Positions 44,404 to 53,287 are shown, numbered from the stretch's first letter. The stretch is 64,000 nucleotides of DNA from Paracoccus contaminans (GCF_002105555.1 NZ_CP020612.1:771001-835000), one strand, 5' to 3'. Notes: a model not told the origin generated them from the letters alone. Numbers and translations: made by a program.

Positions 44404-45663
44404 TCACCGCTCCTTCAGCTTGATGCGGACGTTGTAGACATTCAGGACGGCCGAGATGGTCAGGCTGATGGCAAGATAGATGCCCATCATCACGATCATG
44501 GATTCCATCTCGCGCCCCGTCTGGTTCAGCGTCGTGCCCCCCAGCGTGGCGCGCAGGTCGGGATAGCCGACGGCGATCGCCAGGCTGCTGTTCTTGGTCA
44601 GGTTGAGATATTGCGAGATCAGCGGCGGGATGATGACGCGCAGCGCCTGCGGCAGCACCACCAGCCCCATGATCGAGCGCGGGCGCAGCCCCAGCGCGGC
44701 AGCCGCCTCGGCCTGGCCGCGGCTGACCGACAGGATGCCGGCGCGGACGATCTCGGCCACATAGCTGCCGGTATAGATCGACAGCGCCAGCAGCAGGACG
44801 ACAAAGGCGTTGTCGAGATTGATCCCGCCGGCGAAGTTGAAGCCCTTCAGCTCGGGCCGGACCAGATGCACGGCAAAGATGCGGCTCAGCAGCAGGATGG
44901 GGGCGGCGAACAGCAGCAGGGTGATCCACCATGTCGCAGGGCGGCGGCCGGTGGCCTGCTGGCGCGCCCGTGCCCGTGCCCGCACCCAGTGATTGATGCA
45001 GAAGGCCGCCGCCAGCCCCAGGGCAAAGGCCAGCAGGACCGCGTCGATTCGCAGCCCGCCCAAAACGACCGCGCCCGGATCGTTGTCGATCGCCAGCCGC
45101 GGTATCGCGGTATAGCGGTTGGTTGGCGCCACGGCGCCCAGCAGCATCGAGGCGGCGGCCGTCCCGTCAGGGCCGGCGGGCCGATACTCTCGCGGGCCGG
45201 GCAGCACCTCGGTAAAGACCGCCAGTACCACCAGGATCCACAGCAGCAGCGGCACGTTGCGGACGATCTCGACATAGGTGCCGACCAGCCGCGAGACGAG
45301 CCAGTTCCCCGACAGCCGCAGGACACCGGCAAGAACCCCGATGATGGTGGCGAAAAGACAGCCCAGCGCCGATACCAGCAGCGTGTTCGCCAGCCCCACC
45401 ATGGCGGCGCGCAGATGCGACCGCCCTGGATCATAGGGGATGACGGTGAAGGGAATGTCATATCCCGCACGGTTGCGCAGGAAGGAAAAGTCGAAGGTCT
45501 TGCCCATCCGGGCAAGGTTCTGGACGGTGTTGTTCACCAGCCAGGCTGCGGCGAGCATCACCAGGATGAACACCGCCGCCTGGATCAGCAGCGAACGATA
45601 ATGCCGATCGCGGACCAGCATCGACAGCCGGAACGGCTGTCCCTGAGGAGCAGCGGATGTCAT
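44404..45663 (-). CDS. aapQ: General L-amino acid ABC transporter permease AapQ/BztB
   Basis: 419-residue inner-membrane permease partner of AapM. An N-terminal helix (about 25-45) is followed by the long periplasmic region typical of this subfamily and the conserved core helices. The EAA-type loop is EAAAALGLRPRSIMGLVVLPQALR (about 335-358). It shows FLRNRAGYDIPF, seen in other AapQ proteins. The 116-bp gap between aapJ and aapQ holds a hairpin that could lower permease expression relative to the binding protein. Confidence 0.92.
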   Translation of the reverse strand: MTSAAPQGQPFRLSMLVRDRHYRSLLIQAAVFILVMLAAAWLVNNTVQNLARMGKTFDFSFLRNRAGYDIPFTVIPYDPGRSHLRAAMVGLANTLLVSALGCLFATIIGVLAGVLRLSGNWLVSRLVGTYVEIVRNVPLLLWILVVLAVFTEVLPGPREYRPAGPDGTAAASMLLGAVAPTNRYTAIPRLAIDNDPGAVVLGGLRIDAVLLAFALGLAAAFCINHWVRARARARQQATGRRPATWWITLLLFAAPILLLSRIFAVHLVRPELKGFNFAGGINLDNAFVVLLLALSIYTGSYVAEIVRAGILSVSRGQAEAAAALGLRPRSIMGLVVLPQALRVIIPPLISQYLNLTKNSSLAIAVGYPDLRATLGGTTLNQTGREMESMIVMMGIYLAISLTISAVLNVYNVRIKLKER

Positions 45664-45718
45664 CGGTCAACCTTCCCTGTCGGCGCGGCGGGTCTGTTGC
45701 CTGCCTTCCGCCGGGGCA

Positions 45719-45746
45719 GCCAGGCAGGCGCAAGACGCCTGCCGGC
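45719..45746 (-). terminator. Attenuator-like hairpin between aapJ and aapQ
   Basis: Eight-bp perfect stem (GGCAGGCG with CGCCTGCC, 5-nt loop), extended by GCC/GGC across a bulged A, 34 nt after the aapJ stop. No U-tract is present. Such stems often protect binding-protein mRNA while reducing read-through into permease genes. Confidence 0.5.
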
Positions 45747-45779
45747 CAAGGATATGCGCGTAAAGAAGCGGGCCCGCGA

Positions 45780-46805
45780 TCAGCGGAACGGCATCGCATA
45801 CATCAGGCCGCCCTGCGTCCACAGGGCGTTCAGCCCGCGGGCCAGGCCGATGGGGGTCTGCTCGCCGATATTGGCGGCGAAGATTTCCCCGTAGTTGCCC
45901 GAGGCGGCGATGGCGCGCTTGGCCCATTCCTTGTCCAGGCCCAGCATCTTGCCGTAATCGTCGGTCGTGCCCAGCATCCGCTGCACGTCGGGGTTGGTCG
46001 AGGACTTGGACTGCTCCTCGAGATTGGCCGAGGTGATGCCGTATTCCTCGGCCGAGATCAGCGCGAACAGCGTCCAGCGCACGATGTCGCCCCAGTTGTT
46101 GTCGCCATGCCGCACCACCGGGCCGAGCGGTTCCTTCGAGATGATCTCGGGCAGGATGATGTGGTTGTCGGGGTCGGCAAAGGCTGCCCGCGTCGCGGCC
46201 AGGCCCGAGGCGTCGGTGGTGTAGGCATCGCAGGCGCCGGCGGTGTATTGCTGTTCGCCCTCGGCGTTCGAATCGATGTTGACGGCCTTGTAGGTGACGT
46301 TGTTGGACTTGGCCCAGTCCGCCAGGTTCAGTTCGGTCGAGGTGCCGGTCTGAACGCAGATGGTCGCGCCTTCCAGTTCCTTGGCCGAAGTCACCCCCAG
46401 ATCCTTGCGGACCATGAAGCCCTGCCCGTCGTAATAGTTGACGCCGGCGAAATCGAGCTTGAGGTCCGTGTCGCGCTGGAACGTCCAGGTCGAGTTGCGG
46501 GCCAGCACGTCCACCTCGCCCGAGGACAGGGCGGTGAAGCGGGTCTGCCCGGTCGTGGGCACATACTTGACCTTGGTCGCATCGCCCAGGACGGCGGCGG
46601 CCACGGCCTTGCAGATGGCGATGTCGAAACCCGACCAGTTGCCGTTGGCATCGGGCGCGGCAAAGCCGACCAGCCCGGCATTGACGCCGCAGTTCAGCAC
46701 GCCGCGCGACTTGACCTGGGCCAGCGTGTCGCCTTCGGCCGCCAGGGCGCCGCCCGCCATCAATGCGGTTGCGCCAACGGTCGCAAGAAAAGCAAGGTTT
46801 CGCAT
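45780..46805 (-). CDS. aapJ: General L-amino acid ABC transporter substrate-binding protein AapJ/BztA
   Basis: 341-residue periplasmic binding protein for polar L-amino acids. The signal peptide (MRNLAFLATVGATALMAGGA) is cleaved near ALA. The mature part begins VKSRGVLNCGVNAGLVGFA. The family-3 signature WSGFDIAICKAVAAAVLGD follows, then NSTWTFQRDTDLKLDFAGV. The ATG at 46805 has AGAGGA 5 nt upstream, better than the ATG at 46811. It is the first gene of the aapJQMP cluster, which is oriented on the minus strand. Confidence 0.94.
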   Translation of the reverse strand: MRNLAFLATVGATALMAGGALAAEGDTLAQVKSRGVLNCGVNAGLVGFAAPDANGNWSGFDIAICKAVAAAVLGDATKVKYVPTTGQTRFTALSSGEVDVLARNSTWTFQRDTDLKLDFAGVNYYDGQGFMVRKDLGVTSAKELEGATICVQTGTSTELNLADWAKSNNVTYKAVNIDSNAEGEQQYTAGACDAYTTDASGLAATRAAFADPDNHIILPEIISKEPLGPVVRHGDNNWGDIVRWTLFALISAEEYGITSANLEEQSKSSTNPDVQRMLGTTDDYGKMLGLDKEWAKRAIAASGNYGEIFAANIGEQTPIGLARGLNALWTQGGLMYAMPFR

Positions 46806-46951
46806 GAACATCCTCTCTGTTGCTGCCCGCGCTGGTTCCGCGCAGTGCGATTGGTCGCCCCGGACGCATCGTCCACGGAACAGGGGCATTGTGACGCGTG
46901 GTCCCCCTGCGTCAAGCGACTCGCGCATGGGGGGGGCAGATGCCGGGCGGC

Positions 46952-47662
46952 TCAGCCCGCCAGCAGGTCCAGCAGCCGCGCCGCGGCCCGCATCCCCTCC
47001 AGCCGCGCTGCGGCGGCTGTCTCGGCCTCGTCGTCGCGGCCCCATTGCTCGGCCTGGAACGTCTCGTCGATGCGCGAGAGCGCATGGGCCGTGTCCGCAT
47101 CCAGCCGCCTTTCCAGCACCGCCAGCCCCAGGATCAGCGAGCCGGGCAGCGTCACCAGATCGTGCAGCGCGGTCAGCTGCCAGGGCGTCAGCGCGTCCAG
47201 CCGGTCCCGCAGCCGCGCCAGCGCGCCCGCATCCTGCGCGACGGGCATGACCCCTTCGGTGATCCTCAGCGGCGCCTTCAAGGCGCGGGCCGCCCAGTCG
47301 ATCAGCGGGTCCCACCCCGCCGCCTGCCGTTCGGCCAGCGCCGCCGGCCCGCTGGCGCGATAGGACAGCAGATCCGTCCCGCCATAGCCCGCCAGCATGT
47401 CCGCCACGGCCGCGAACTGCGGCGTGACCTTTTCGACGGCCGAATTCGCGGCCCGCGTCAGAGGCATGGCGTTGGGGTCGATCACCTCTGCCTGCGCGTC
47501 CCATTCGCCGGCAATCGCCTCGGCCAGCGCACGGTTCGGCATGACCAGCGCCAGCTTGCCCGGCGTGCGGATCGGCCGGCCGTCCAGCAGGATCTGCCAG
47601 CCCCCGCCCTCGGGCGCCACGCTGGCGGCCTTCCAGAACCGGCGGGCCTTCCATTCGCTCAT
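46952..47662 (-). CDS. ATP12-family chaperone protein
   Basis: 236-residue protein of the ATP12 family, known in mitochondria as an assembly chaperone of the F1-ATPase alpha subunit and conserved in alphaproteobacteria. The family start is MSEWKARRFWKAASVAPEGGG, followed by ILLDGRPIRTPGKLALVMPN and the AAEWDAQAE-like AIAGEWDAQAEVIDP. The C-terminal helix WGRDDEAETAAAAR is also typical. The start overlaps the stop of the HAD gene (ATGA). A 146-bp gap separates it from aapJ. Confidence 0.9.
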   Translation of the reverse strand: MSEWKARRFWKAASVAPEGGGWQILLDGRPIRTPGKLALVMPNRALAEAIAGEWDAQAEVIDPNAMPLTRAANSAVEKVTPQFAAVADMLAGYGGTDLLSYRASGPAALAERQAAGWDPLIDWAARALKAPLRITEGVMPVAQDAGALARLRDRLDALTPWQLTALHDLVTLPGSLILGLAVLERRLDADTAHALSRIDETFQAEQWGRDDEAETAAAARLEGMRAAARLLDLLAG

Positions 47663-48315
47663 CCCAGCACCCCGTCCAGCAGCCGGCCCAGCCCGGCCAT
47701 GTCGGCCGCCACGGCCCGCGCGCCGGCTGCGCGCAGATCGTCCGGCCCATGATGGCCCCAGGCAACGCCGATCCCGGCCACGCCCGCGTTGGCGGCCATC
47801 TGCATGTCAAAGCTGGTATCGCCCACCATCACCGCGTCGCCCGCCGCGGCCCCCGCCGCGCGCAGGCAGGCGATGACCATGCCCGGCGCAGGCTTGGACG
47901 GGTGGTCGTCCGCGCATTGCGTGGTGACGAACAGCCCGCCCAGATCATGGGCGGCCAGCAGCGCATCCAGCCCGCGCCGCGACTTGCCCGTCGCCACCGC
48001 CATCAGCACGTCGTCCCGCGCGGCCAGCCGGCCCAGCAGATCGCGCGCGCCGGGGAACAGGGGCGATTCGTTTCTGACGCGGGCGGCCGAATAAGCCGCG
48101 CGGTAGCCATCCACCACGCGCGCGCGGGTCGCCTCGTCCGCATCCGGCAGCAGCGTTTCCACCGCAACAGGCAGCGACAGGCCGACGATGGCGCTGACCG
48201 CGCGGTCGGGCAGCGTGGGCAGCCCCGCCGCGCGCATCCCGGCCCCCATCGAGTCCATGATGACGGCGTGGCTGTCCACCAGCGTGCCATCAATGTCCCA
48301 GATGACCAGCTTCAC
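47659..48315 (-). CDS. HAD-superfamily hydrolase (phosphoglycolate phosphatase-like)
   Basis: 218-residue haloacid-dehalogenase phosphatase. Motif I is WDIDGTLVDS with D7 and D9, motif II is MAVATGKSRRGLD, motif III includes K in HPSKPAPG and motif IV is MVGDTSFDMQMA. The helical cap between about 15 and 85 resembles Gph-type phosphatases; the substrate is not certain. The start is GTG at 48315, overlapping the rluC stop as GTGA. Upstream in-frame ATG sequence lies inside rluC. rluC, this gene and the ATP12 gene form a conserved coupled run. Confidence 0.9.
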   Translation of the reverse strand: MKLVIWDIDGTLVDSHAVIMDSMGAGMRAAGLPTLPDRAVSAIVGLSLPVAVETLLPDADEATRARVVDGYRAAYSAARVRNESPLFPGARDLLGRLAARDDVLMAVATGKSRRGLDALLAAHDLGGLFVTTQCADDHPSKPAPGMVIACLRAAGAAAGDAVMVGDTSFDMQMAANAGVAGIGVAWGHHGPDDLRAAGARAVAADMAGLGRLLDGVLG

Positions 48316-49358
48316 GGCGCATCCTCGAATGGATCGGCGGGCACGTCGTTCTCGTGCCAGCCGAGGGTCTGCCATGTCCGGGCCATGTGGTCGGGCAGCG
48401 GCGCCGTCAGCGTGATGCGCTTGCCCGTGACCGGGTGATCAAAGCTGATGGACCGGGCGTGCAGGTGCAGCTTGCGGCTGATCTCTCCGCCCAGCTGCGC
48501 GCCCCAGCCGTCGCCCAGGTTTTCCTGGCCCGAGCCGCCGTATTTGCCATCCCCGATGATCGGATGCCCCAGTTCCGCCATATGGGCGCGCAGCTGGTGG
48601 GTGCGGCCGGTGATCGGCACCAGCGCCGCCCAGCTGACGCGGGTGCCCAGGCTGTCCAGCACGGCGTAATCGGTGGTGGCGCGCCGGGCGCCCTCGGTCT
48701 GGTCAACCTTGGCGGGATGGATCGCCATCATCCGCTCGCCCTCGCCGCCGCGCCCATGGCCTGGCGCCTTGACGAGGCCGAAGCGCACCGTCCCCATCCG
48801 GGGGCTGGGCACACCGGCCACGGCGGCCCAATAGATCTTGCGCGTCGTGCGGGCACGGAAGGATTCCGACAGCCGCCGCGCCACCCGGTCGGTGCGCGCC
48901 AGCAGCAGCACGCCCGAGGTATCCTTGTCCAGCCGGTGGACCAGCTTGGGCCGTTCCTTGTAGCCGAACATCAGCGCCGCCGACAGCCCGTCCACGTGCC
49001 GCTCGCCCTGCCCCGAGCCGCCTTGCGAGGGCAGGCCGGGCGGCTTGTTCAGGGCGATGACGTGATCGTCCTTCCACAGAACGGCCGACTGGATCATCTG
49101 CGCGTCGGTTTCGCGCAGCGCGGGGCGGGGCGCGGCCGGGACGGGCGCGGAATCGGGCAAAGGCGGGATGCGGATGTCCTGCCCGGCGATGATCCGCGCG
49201 GCCGGTTTGACACGGGCGCCATCGACACGCAGCTCGCCCTTGCGGCACATCTTTTCGACCGCGATCTGGTTCAGCTGCGGAAAGCGCCTGCGCAGCCAGC
49301 GGTCGAGCCTCTGCTCGCCCTCCTCAGCGCCGACCCGGATGATCTGCACCCCGCTCAT
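48312..49358 (-). CDS. rluC: RluC-type ribosomal large subunit pseudouridine synthase
   Basis: 348-residue RluA-family pseudouridine synthase that modifies 23S rRNA (RluC class, U955/U2504/U2580 in E. coli). It has an N-terminal S4 RNA-binding domain (about 15-65, EGEQRLDRWLRRRFPQLNQ) and a catalytic domain with D144 in HRLDKDTSGVLLLAR. GRTHQLRAHMAELGHPIIGD is also typical. The ATG at 49358 overlaps the crcB stop (ATGA). RluC versus RluD/RluA specificity is inferred from the S4 domain and neighbours. Confidence 0.9.
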   Translation of the reverse strand: MSGVQIIRVGAEEGEQRLDRWLRRRFPQLNQIAVEKMCRKGELRVDGARVKPAARIIAGQDIRIPPLPDSAPVPAAPRPALRETDAQMIQSAVLWKDDHVIALNKPPGLPSQGGSGQGERHVDGLSAALMFGYKERPKLVHRLDKDTSGVLLLARTDRVARRLSESFRARTTRKIYWAAVAGVPSPRMGTVRFGLVKAPGHGRGGEGERMMAIHPAKVDQTEGARRATTDYAVLDSLGTRVSWAALVPITGRTHQLRAHMAELGHPIIGDGKYGGSGQENLGDGWGAQLGGEISRKLHLHARSISFDHPVTGKRITLTAPLPDHMARTWQTLGWHENDVPADPFEDAP

Positions 49359-49711
49359 GCCGGGCGCGCCAGAAACAGGCCAAGGGCCAGCGCCCCCAGC
49401 GACAGCGCGACCGAAGCCGCGACATAGGCCGCGGCCGCGCCGTGCTGGCCACGGGTCCACAGCGTCACCGTGTCCAGCGAAAAGGCCGAAAATGTCGTGA
49501 AGCCGCCAAGCAGGCCCGTCATCAGCAAGGGGCCGAACTGGCCCGCCCGCGACGCGGCCAGCCCCATCAGGAACGAGCCGAGGATGTTGACAGCCAGTGT
49601 CGCGGCCGGAAAGCCCGGACCGAAGGCCGCCAGCGCCGCCCGGCTCACGCCGTAACGCGCGAGCGAGCCCGCCGCCCCGCCCAGCGCGACCTGAAGAAAT
49701 GGGTTCATCAT
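49355..49711 (-). CDS. crcB: Fluoride exporter CrcB (Fluc)
   Basis: 118-residue four-helix membrane protein of the CrcB/Fluc family that exports fluoride as a dual-topology dimer. The conserved GGAAGSLARYGVS at the first helix, NILGSFLMGL (with the pore Asn), and GLLGGFTTFSAFSLDT (the Phe-box and polar track) are present. The ATG at 49711 is followed immediately by a second Met codon. The stop overlaps rluC by 4 bp. I did not identify a fluoride riboswitch upstream. Confidence 0.94.
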   Translation of the reverse strand: MMNPFLQVALGGAAGSLARYGVSRAALAAFGPGFPAATLAVNILGSFLMGLAASRAGQFGPLLMTGLLGGFTTFSAFSLDTVTLWTRGQHGAAAAYVAASVALSLGALALGLFLARPA

Positions 49712-49890
49712 GGCGGCTGGGTGCAGGGGGCGGCGAGCAAAGTCAATGCCGCAGCGCCGGGGCCACGGCGCCATCGGGCTGCGCCGCCCGGCAGCGGCCA
49801 GGAGGCGGAGCCGGGCCGGCGGCAAGGCCAAGGGCGCGCTGCCCACCGGACCGCCGGCAGATATCCGCAGCCGCCCGAACACGCCTGGCA

Positions 49891-51222
49891 TCAGCCCCCG
49901 CGCCTCAGCCGCTGGGTAACGAACCAGTCGAGCCGCTTCTTCAGTTCCCGCTCGAACCCCCGCTCGACCGGCTGATAGAGGACGGGGCGCTTCATCCCTT
50001 CGGGAAAGTAGTTCTGCCCGGAAAAGGCGTTTTCCTCGTCATGGTCATAGGCATATCCGGCCCCGTATCCCTGTTCCTTCATCAGCCGGGTGGGGGCGTT
50101 CAGGATATGCGCCGGGGGCATCAGGCTGCCGGTCCGCTTGGCCTCGGCCCGCGCGGCCTTGTAGGCGGCATAGCCGGCGTTCGATTTCGGGGCGAGCGCG
50201 AGATAGATCACCGCCTGCGCCAGCGCCAGCTCGCCCTCGGGCGAGCCCAGCCGTTCATAAAGCGCCCAGGCATCCAGGCAGTGGCGCTGCGCGGCGGGGT
50301 CGGCAAGGCCGATATCCTCGACCGCCATGCGGGTGATGCGGCGGGCCAGATAGCGCGGATCCTCGCCCCCCTCCAGCATCCGGGCAAGCCAATAGAGCGC
50401 CGCGTCGGGATCGCTGCCGCGCACGGATTTGTGCAGGGCGGAAATCAGGTTGAAATGCTCGTCCCCCGCCTTGTCGTATTTCGCCGCGCGGCGCATCAGG
50501 CGCTGGGACAGCGCCTCCGCGCTCAGCGGACGGTCGGTTTTCCAGGCCATCACCTGCTCGATCAGGTTCAGCGCCGCGCGCCCGTCGCCATCGGCCATCG
50601 CCAGCAGCGCCTCGCGCGCATGCCCGTCCAGCGGCAAGGGGCGGCCCAGTTCCCGTTCGGCCCGCTGCGCCAGCAGTTCGAGATCGGCAAGCTCAAGTCG
50701 CTTGAGCACCACCACCTGCGCGCGCGACAGAAGCGCGGCGTTCAGTTCGAAGCTGGGGTTTTCGGTCGTGGCCCCGACCAGCAGGATCGTCCCATCCTCC
50801 ATATGCGGCAGGAAACTGTCCTGCTGCGCCTTGTTGAAGCGGTGGATCTCGTCCACGAACAGCAGCGTTCCCTGCCCCGCCTCGTTGCGCAGCCTTGCGG
50901 CATCGAAAACCTTGCGCAGCTCGGGCACGCCGGAAAAGATGGCCGAAATCTGGACAAAGGCGCGGTCGGTCCGGTCGGCCAGCAGCCGCGCGATGGTTGT
51001 CTTGCCCACCCCCGGCGGACCCCACAGGATCACGGAGGACAGGCTGCCCGCCGCCAGCATCGCGCCCAGGGGCCCGTTCTCGCCCAGCACCGCGGACTGG
51101 CCGATCACCTCGGCAAGCAGCCGGGGGCGCAGGCGATCCGCCAGGGGACGATGCGCCGAGGCCCCGGCCTTGACCGAGGAGGGAACAGGATCGGGGGGAA
51201 GCGAGTCGAACAGATCGGCCAT
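49891..51222 (-). CDS. rarA: Replication-associated recombination protein RarA (MgsA)
   Basis: 443-residue AAA+ clamp-loader-like ATPase that acts at stalled replication forks with SSB and RecA. Walker A is GPPGVGKT (68-75), Walker B LLFVDEIHRF (about 119-128), sensor 1 VGATTENPSFE, and the C-terminal MgsA domain begins near KYDKAGDEHFNLISALHKSVRGSDPDA. The C-terminus LKKRLDWFVTQRL is also conserved. A 179-bp spacer separates it from crcB. The luxI gene lies 56 bp upstream of its start on the same strand. Confidence 0.95.
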   Translation of the reverse strand: MADLFDSLPPDPVPSSVKAGASAHRPLADRLRPRLLAEVIGQSAVLGENGPLGAMLAAGSLSSVILWGPPGVGKTTIARLLADRTDRAFVQISAIFSGVPELRKVFDAARLRNEAGQGTLLFVDEIHRFNKAQQDSFLPHMEDGTILLVGATTENPSFELNAALLSRAQVVVLKRLELADLELLAQRAERELGRPLPLDGHAREALLAMADGDGRAALNLIEQVMAWKTDRPLSAEALSQRLMRRAAKYDKAGDEHFNLISALHKSVRGSDPDAALYWLARMLEGGEDPRYLARRITRMAVEDIGLADPAAQRHCLDAWALYERLGSPEGELALAQAVIYLALAPKSNAGYAAYKAARAEAKRTGSLMPPAHILNAPTRLMKEQGYGAGYAYDHDEENAFSGQNYFPEGMKRPVLYQPVERGFERELKKRLDWFVTQRLRRGG

Positions 51223-51278
51223 GACACGAGGCTAAGCTTTCCCGCCGGCGGAGTGTATCCCCGCCGGCGGCGGCCAGA

Positions 51279-51869
51279 TCAGTGCATCTTGCCGGCCAGG
51301 TTGATGGCAGTGCACTGGTAATAGCCGTCATCGATCCAGCACAGGCGGCCGATCGCCTCTGCCTCGATCTTGCAGCGGCTGAACATGCGCGGCCAGCATT
51401 CGCCGTTGAGCGACAGCAGCCGCGTCGCCCCGACATCGCGCGCGCAGGCGATCATGGTGCGCACCAGCTCGCCATGCACCTTGCGGCGGATCGCCTGGGG
51501 GGTGTCGTGGCTGACGAACAGGCGGGTTGCTTCCCATGTGTGTTCGTCCACGGGCGCCTCGTCATACAGCAGATCCTGGGGAATCGATCCGCCCAGCACG
51601 CCGCGCTGCGCATCGCGGATCATGTAGGAATAGATCCCGCAGCTTGCCGTGGTGGGGGTCAGCCGCATCCCGGCCAGGACCGTTGCGCCGTCATGGACAG
51701 CCACCCAGCGGCTTTGCGGGGTGTCATACTGGTCGAACTCCATCCCGTCGGCCTGCGGAAGATCCCAGTTGCGCTGGATGATGAAGCTCTGACGGCGGGC
51801 ACGGAAGAAATTGGCGAACAGTTCGCCGAAATTGTGAAGGTTGGTGAAGGAAAGCGTGGTGGTCTGCAT
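51279..51869 (-). CDS. Acyl-homoserine lactone synthase, LuxI family
   Basis: 196-residue autoinducer synthase that makes AHL from S-adenosylmethionine and an acyl-ACP or acyl-CoA. The LuxI invariants are present: R25, F29, W35, E44, D46, D49, R69, E113 and R116 (in EATRLF). AGGAGA lies 5 nt before the ATG at 51869. The neighbourhood rarA-luxI-luxR-rplQ recalls the Paracoccus denitrificans PdnI/PdnR pair reported to make long-chain AHL, but acyl-chain length cannot be read from sequence. An 18-bp dyad lies directly upstream of the ribosome binding site. Confidence 0.92.
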   Translation of the reverse strand: MQTTTLSFTNLHNFGELFANFFRARRQSFIIQRNWDLPQADGMEFDQYDTPQSRWVAVHDGATVLAGMRLTPTTASCGIYSYMIRDAQRGVLGGSIPQDLLYDEAPVDEHTWEATRLFVSHDTPQAIRRKVHGELVRTMIACARDVGATRLLSLNGECWPRMFSRCKIEAEAIGRLCWIDDGYYQCTAINLAGKMH

Positions 51870-51880
51870 GGTCTTCTCCT

Positions 51881-51898
51881 GGTTGGTGGGGGCCAACC
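51881..51898 (-). promoter_or_regulatory. 18-bp dyad directly upstream of luxI Shine-Dalgarno
   Basis: GGTTGG and CCAACC flank a 6-nt loop. The dyad ends 11 nt before the luxI ATG and abuts AGGAGA. It may be a lux-box-like operator or an RNA stem that gates translation. It lies in the 60-bp luxR-luxI gap. Confidence 0.4.
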
Positions 51899-51929
51899 CT
51901 GCGGAGCGACCGCGAACGGTGATATGATC

Positions 51930-52541
51930 CTACAGCAGGCGGTAATCCTTGGCGCGCTGCAATGCCTCGGCAGTGGTCTTGGCCATCAGCCGTTCGCGGG
52001 CCGATATGAGACGGGCCTTGAACGCACTTTCCGTGATTCCCAGCTTGGCGGCCGCCGCAGCGTGACGATCCCCTTCCGCGATGCACCGAAGGGCTTCTTG
52101 CTGAGCCTTTGTCAGGCTCTCCGGTGGCTCTGTCATGTCGTGAAGCCGCCGTACCATTGTCGAGATCACCTCGATCTCGTCATTCGTGAATTCTCGCGTG
52201 TCATGGGCGCAGCCGGCGATGGTGCGCGATTTCAGCAGCCCGCAGGCAACGATGACACCGTAGTTCAGCCCGTGATTCGCCGCCTCTTTCATGATTCCGA
52301 AAGGATCGGGAATGGGCAGCGCGGACCAGCGAATCGCCCCCGAGGCGGAAAACCCCCAGGCAATCGTCGGATCACGCAAGGCATAGCCATTCTCGGCATA
52401 TCGCTCGGTCCAGGCGACGGGATAGGCCTGGAACTGCATGATGGGGGCGGCGTAGCGGATATGAAGCGCCACGTAATATCCCATCGGGGCCACCTTTCGG
52501 AGGCGGGCGAGGACAGCGTTGATTTCGGCGCGTGAGGACAT
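51930..52541 (-). CDS. LuxR family AHL-responsive transcriptional regulator
   Basis: 203-residue regulator, shorter than typical LuxR (about 240). The autoinducer-binding domain (about 5-130) retains the TraR/LuxR-type residues W44, Y48, D57-P58, W62, G68 and W72 in AWTERYAENGYALRDPTIAWGF. The helix-turn-helix (about 143-203) begins LTKAQQEALRCIAEGD, but its recognition helix (LGITESAFKARLISARERL) departs from the usual IS...V..HL pattern. It is followed after 60 bp by luxI on the same strand. Base composition is less GC-rich than most neighbours. Confidence 0.88.
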   Translation of the reverse strand: MSSRAEINAVLARLRKVAPMGYYVALHIRYAAPIMQFQAYPVAWTERYAENGYALRDPTIAWGFSASGAIRWSALPIPDPFGIMKEAANHGLNYGVIVACGLLKSRTIAGCAHDTREFTNDEIEVISTMVRRLHDMTEPPESLTKAQQEALRCIAEGDRHAAAAAKLGITESAFKARLISARERLMAKTTAEALQRAKDYRLL

Positions 52542-52549
52542 GTCTTTTT

Positions 52550-52580
52550 AGATAGATTGCCGGTGGTTGCGTCAATAATT
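52550..52580 (-). promoter_or_regulatory. Candidate promoter of luxR
   Basis: TTGACG and TATCTA separated by 15 bp on the minus strand within an AT-rich stretch about 10-35 nt upstream of the luxR start. The spacer is short for sigma-70, so this is a tentative call. Confidence 0.35.
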
Positions 52581-52673
52581 AGGGGATTGATTAAGTTCGC
52601 GCCAACAGCCCCCTGACCGACGCCGCACCTCACCCTGCACGGCCAGCAGTAAATTTTCCATGAATTCAAAACG

Positions 52674-52703
52674 AAAAAGCCCGCGCAGCGGGGCTGCACG
52701 GGC
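52674..52703 (-). terminator. Rho-independent terminator of the rplQ operon
   Basis: Eleven-bp GC-rich stem (GCCCGTGCAGC with GCTGCGCGGGC, one G-U) and TTTTT on the minus strand, 43 nt after the rplQ stop. It ends the ribosomal/rpoA cluster and insulates it from luxR. Confidence 0.9.
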
Positions 52704-52745
52704 ATCTTCGATTTTGTGACGTTACGTCACAAGACTTTGGCAGGC

Positions 52746-53171
52746 TCAGGCTTCGAAGTCGGCGCCGGCTTCGGCCTCGGTCCGGGCGCGGTCGGCCGCC
52801 CCTTTTGCGGTCACGTCACGCTCGACGAATTCGATGATCGCCATGGGCGCCATGTCCCCGTAGCGGAAGCCGGCCTTGAGAACGCGGACATAACCGCCCT
52901 GGCGATTGGCATAGCGCGGGCCGAGGATGTCGAACAGCCGTGCGACATGTTGGTCCTGCTTGAGCTGGGCAGCCGCCAGGCGGCGGGCATGCAGGTCACC
53001 GCGCTTGGCCAGCGTGATCAGCTTTTCGATGATCGGGCGCAGTTCCTTGGCCTTGGGCAGCGTCGTCTTGATCTGCTCATGCTCGATCAGGCTGCCGGCC
53101 ATGTTGGAAAACAGGGCCTTGCGGTGTTCATGGGTGCGGTTCAGGCGGCGATAGCCGCGGGCGTGACGCAT
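52746..53171 (-). CDS. rplQ: 50S ribosomal protein L17
   Basis: 141-residue large-subunit protein. The canonical [24 protein letters not shown] start contains the L17 signature, followed by [18 protein letters not shown]. The C-terminus (about 120-141) is an Ala/Glu-rich tail. It is the last gene of the alpha operon, 116 bp downstream of rpoA, and is followed by a strong terminator. Confidence 0.97.
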   Translation of the reverse strand: MRHARGYRRLNRTHEHRKALFSNMAGSLIEHEQIKTTLPKAKELRPIIEKLITLAKRGDLHARRLAAAQLKQDQHVARLFDILGPRYANRQGGYVRVLKAGFRYGDMAPMAIIEFVERDVTAKGAADRARTEAEAGADFEA

Positions 53172-53261
53172 GATTGTCTCCTATGTCGTCTTTTTGCTTT
53201 GTCCGGCCCCCCTGCGTGCGAGGGACTCTCCTTGGGGCAGGTCATGCCCGGTCGTCGCGCA

Positions 53262-53277
53262 GGGGCGCTTGCGCCCC
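53262..53277 (-). terminator. Hairpin between rpoA and rplQ
   Basis: Perfect GGGGCGC/GCGCCCC stem with a 2-nt centre in the 116-bp rpoA-rplQ gap. It has no U-tract and is more likely a processing or stability element than a terminator. Confidence 0.4.
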
Positions 53278-53287
53278 CGCGAAAGCC

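Noticed and set aside
41760..44423. 887-codon plus-strand open frame across the RTX gene, aapP and aapM
   Set aside because: Spans three minus-strand genes in antisense and turns into Gln/Arg/His low complexity.
49355..49890. Fluoride riboswitch upstream of crcB
   Set aside because: I could not find the conserved pseudoknot sequences in the 179-bp upstream region; crcB is simply first in a coupled run.
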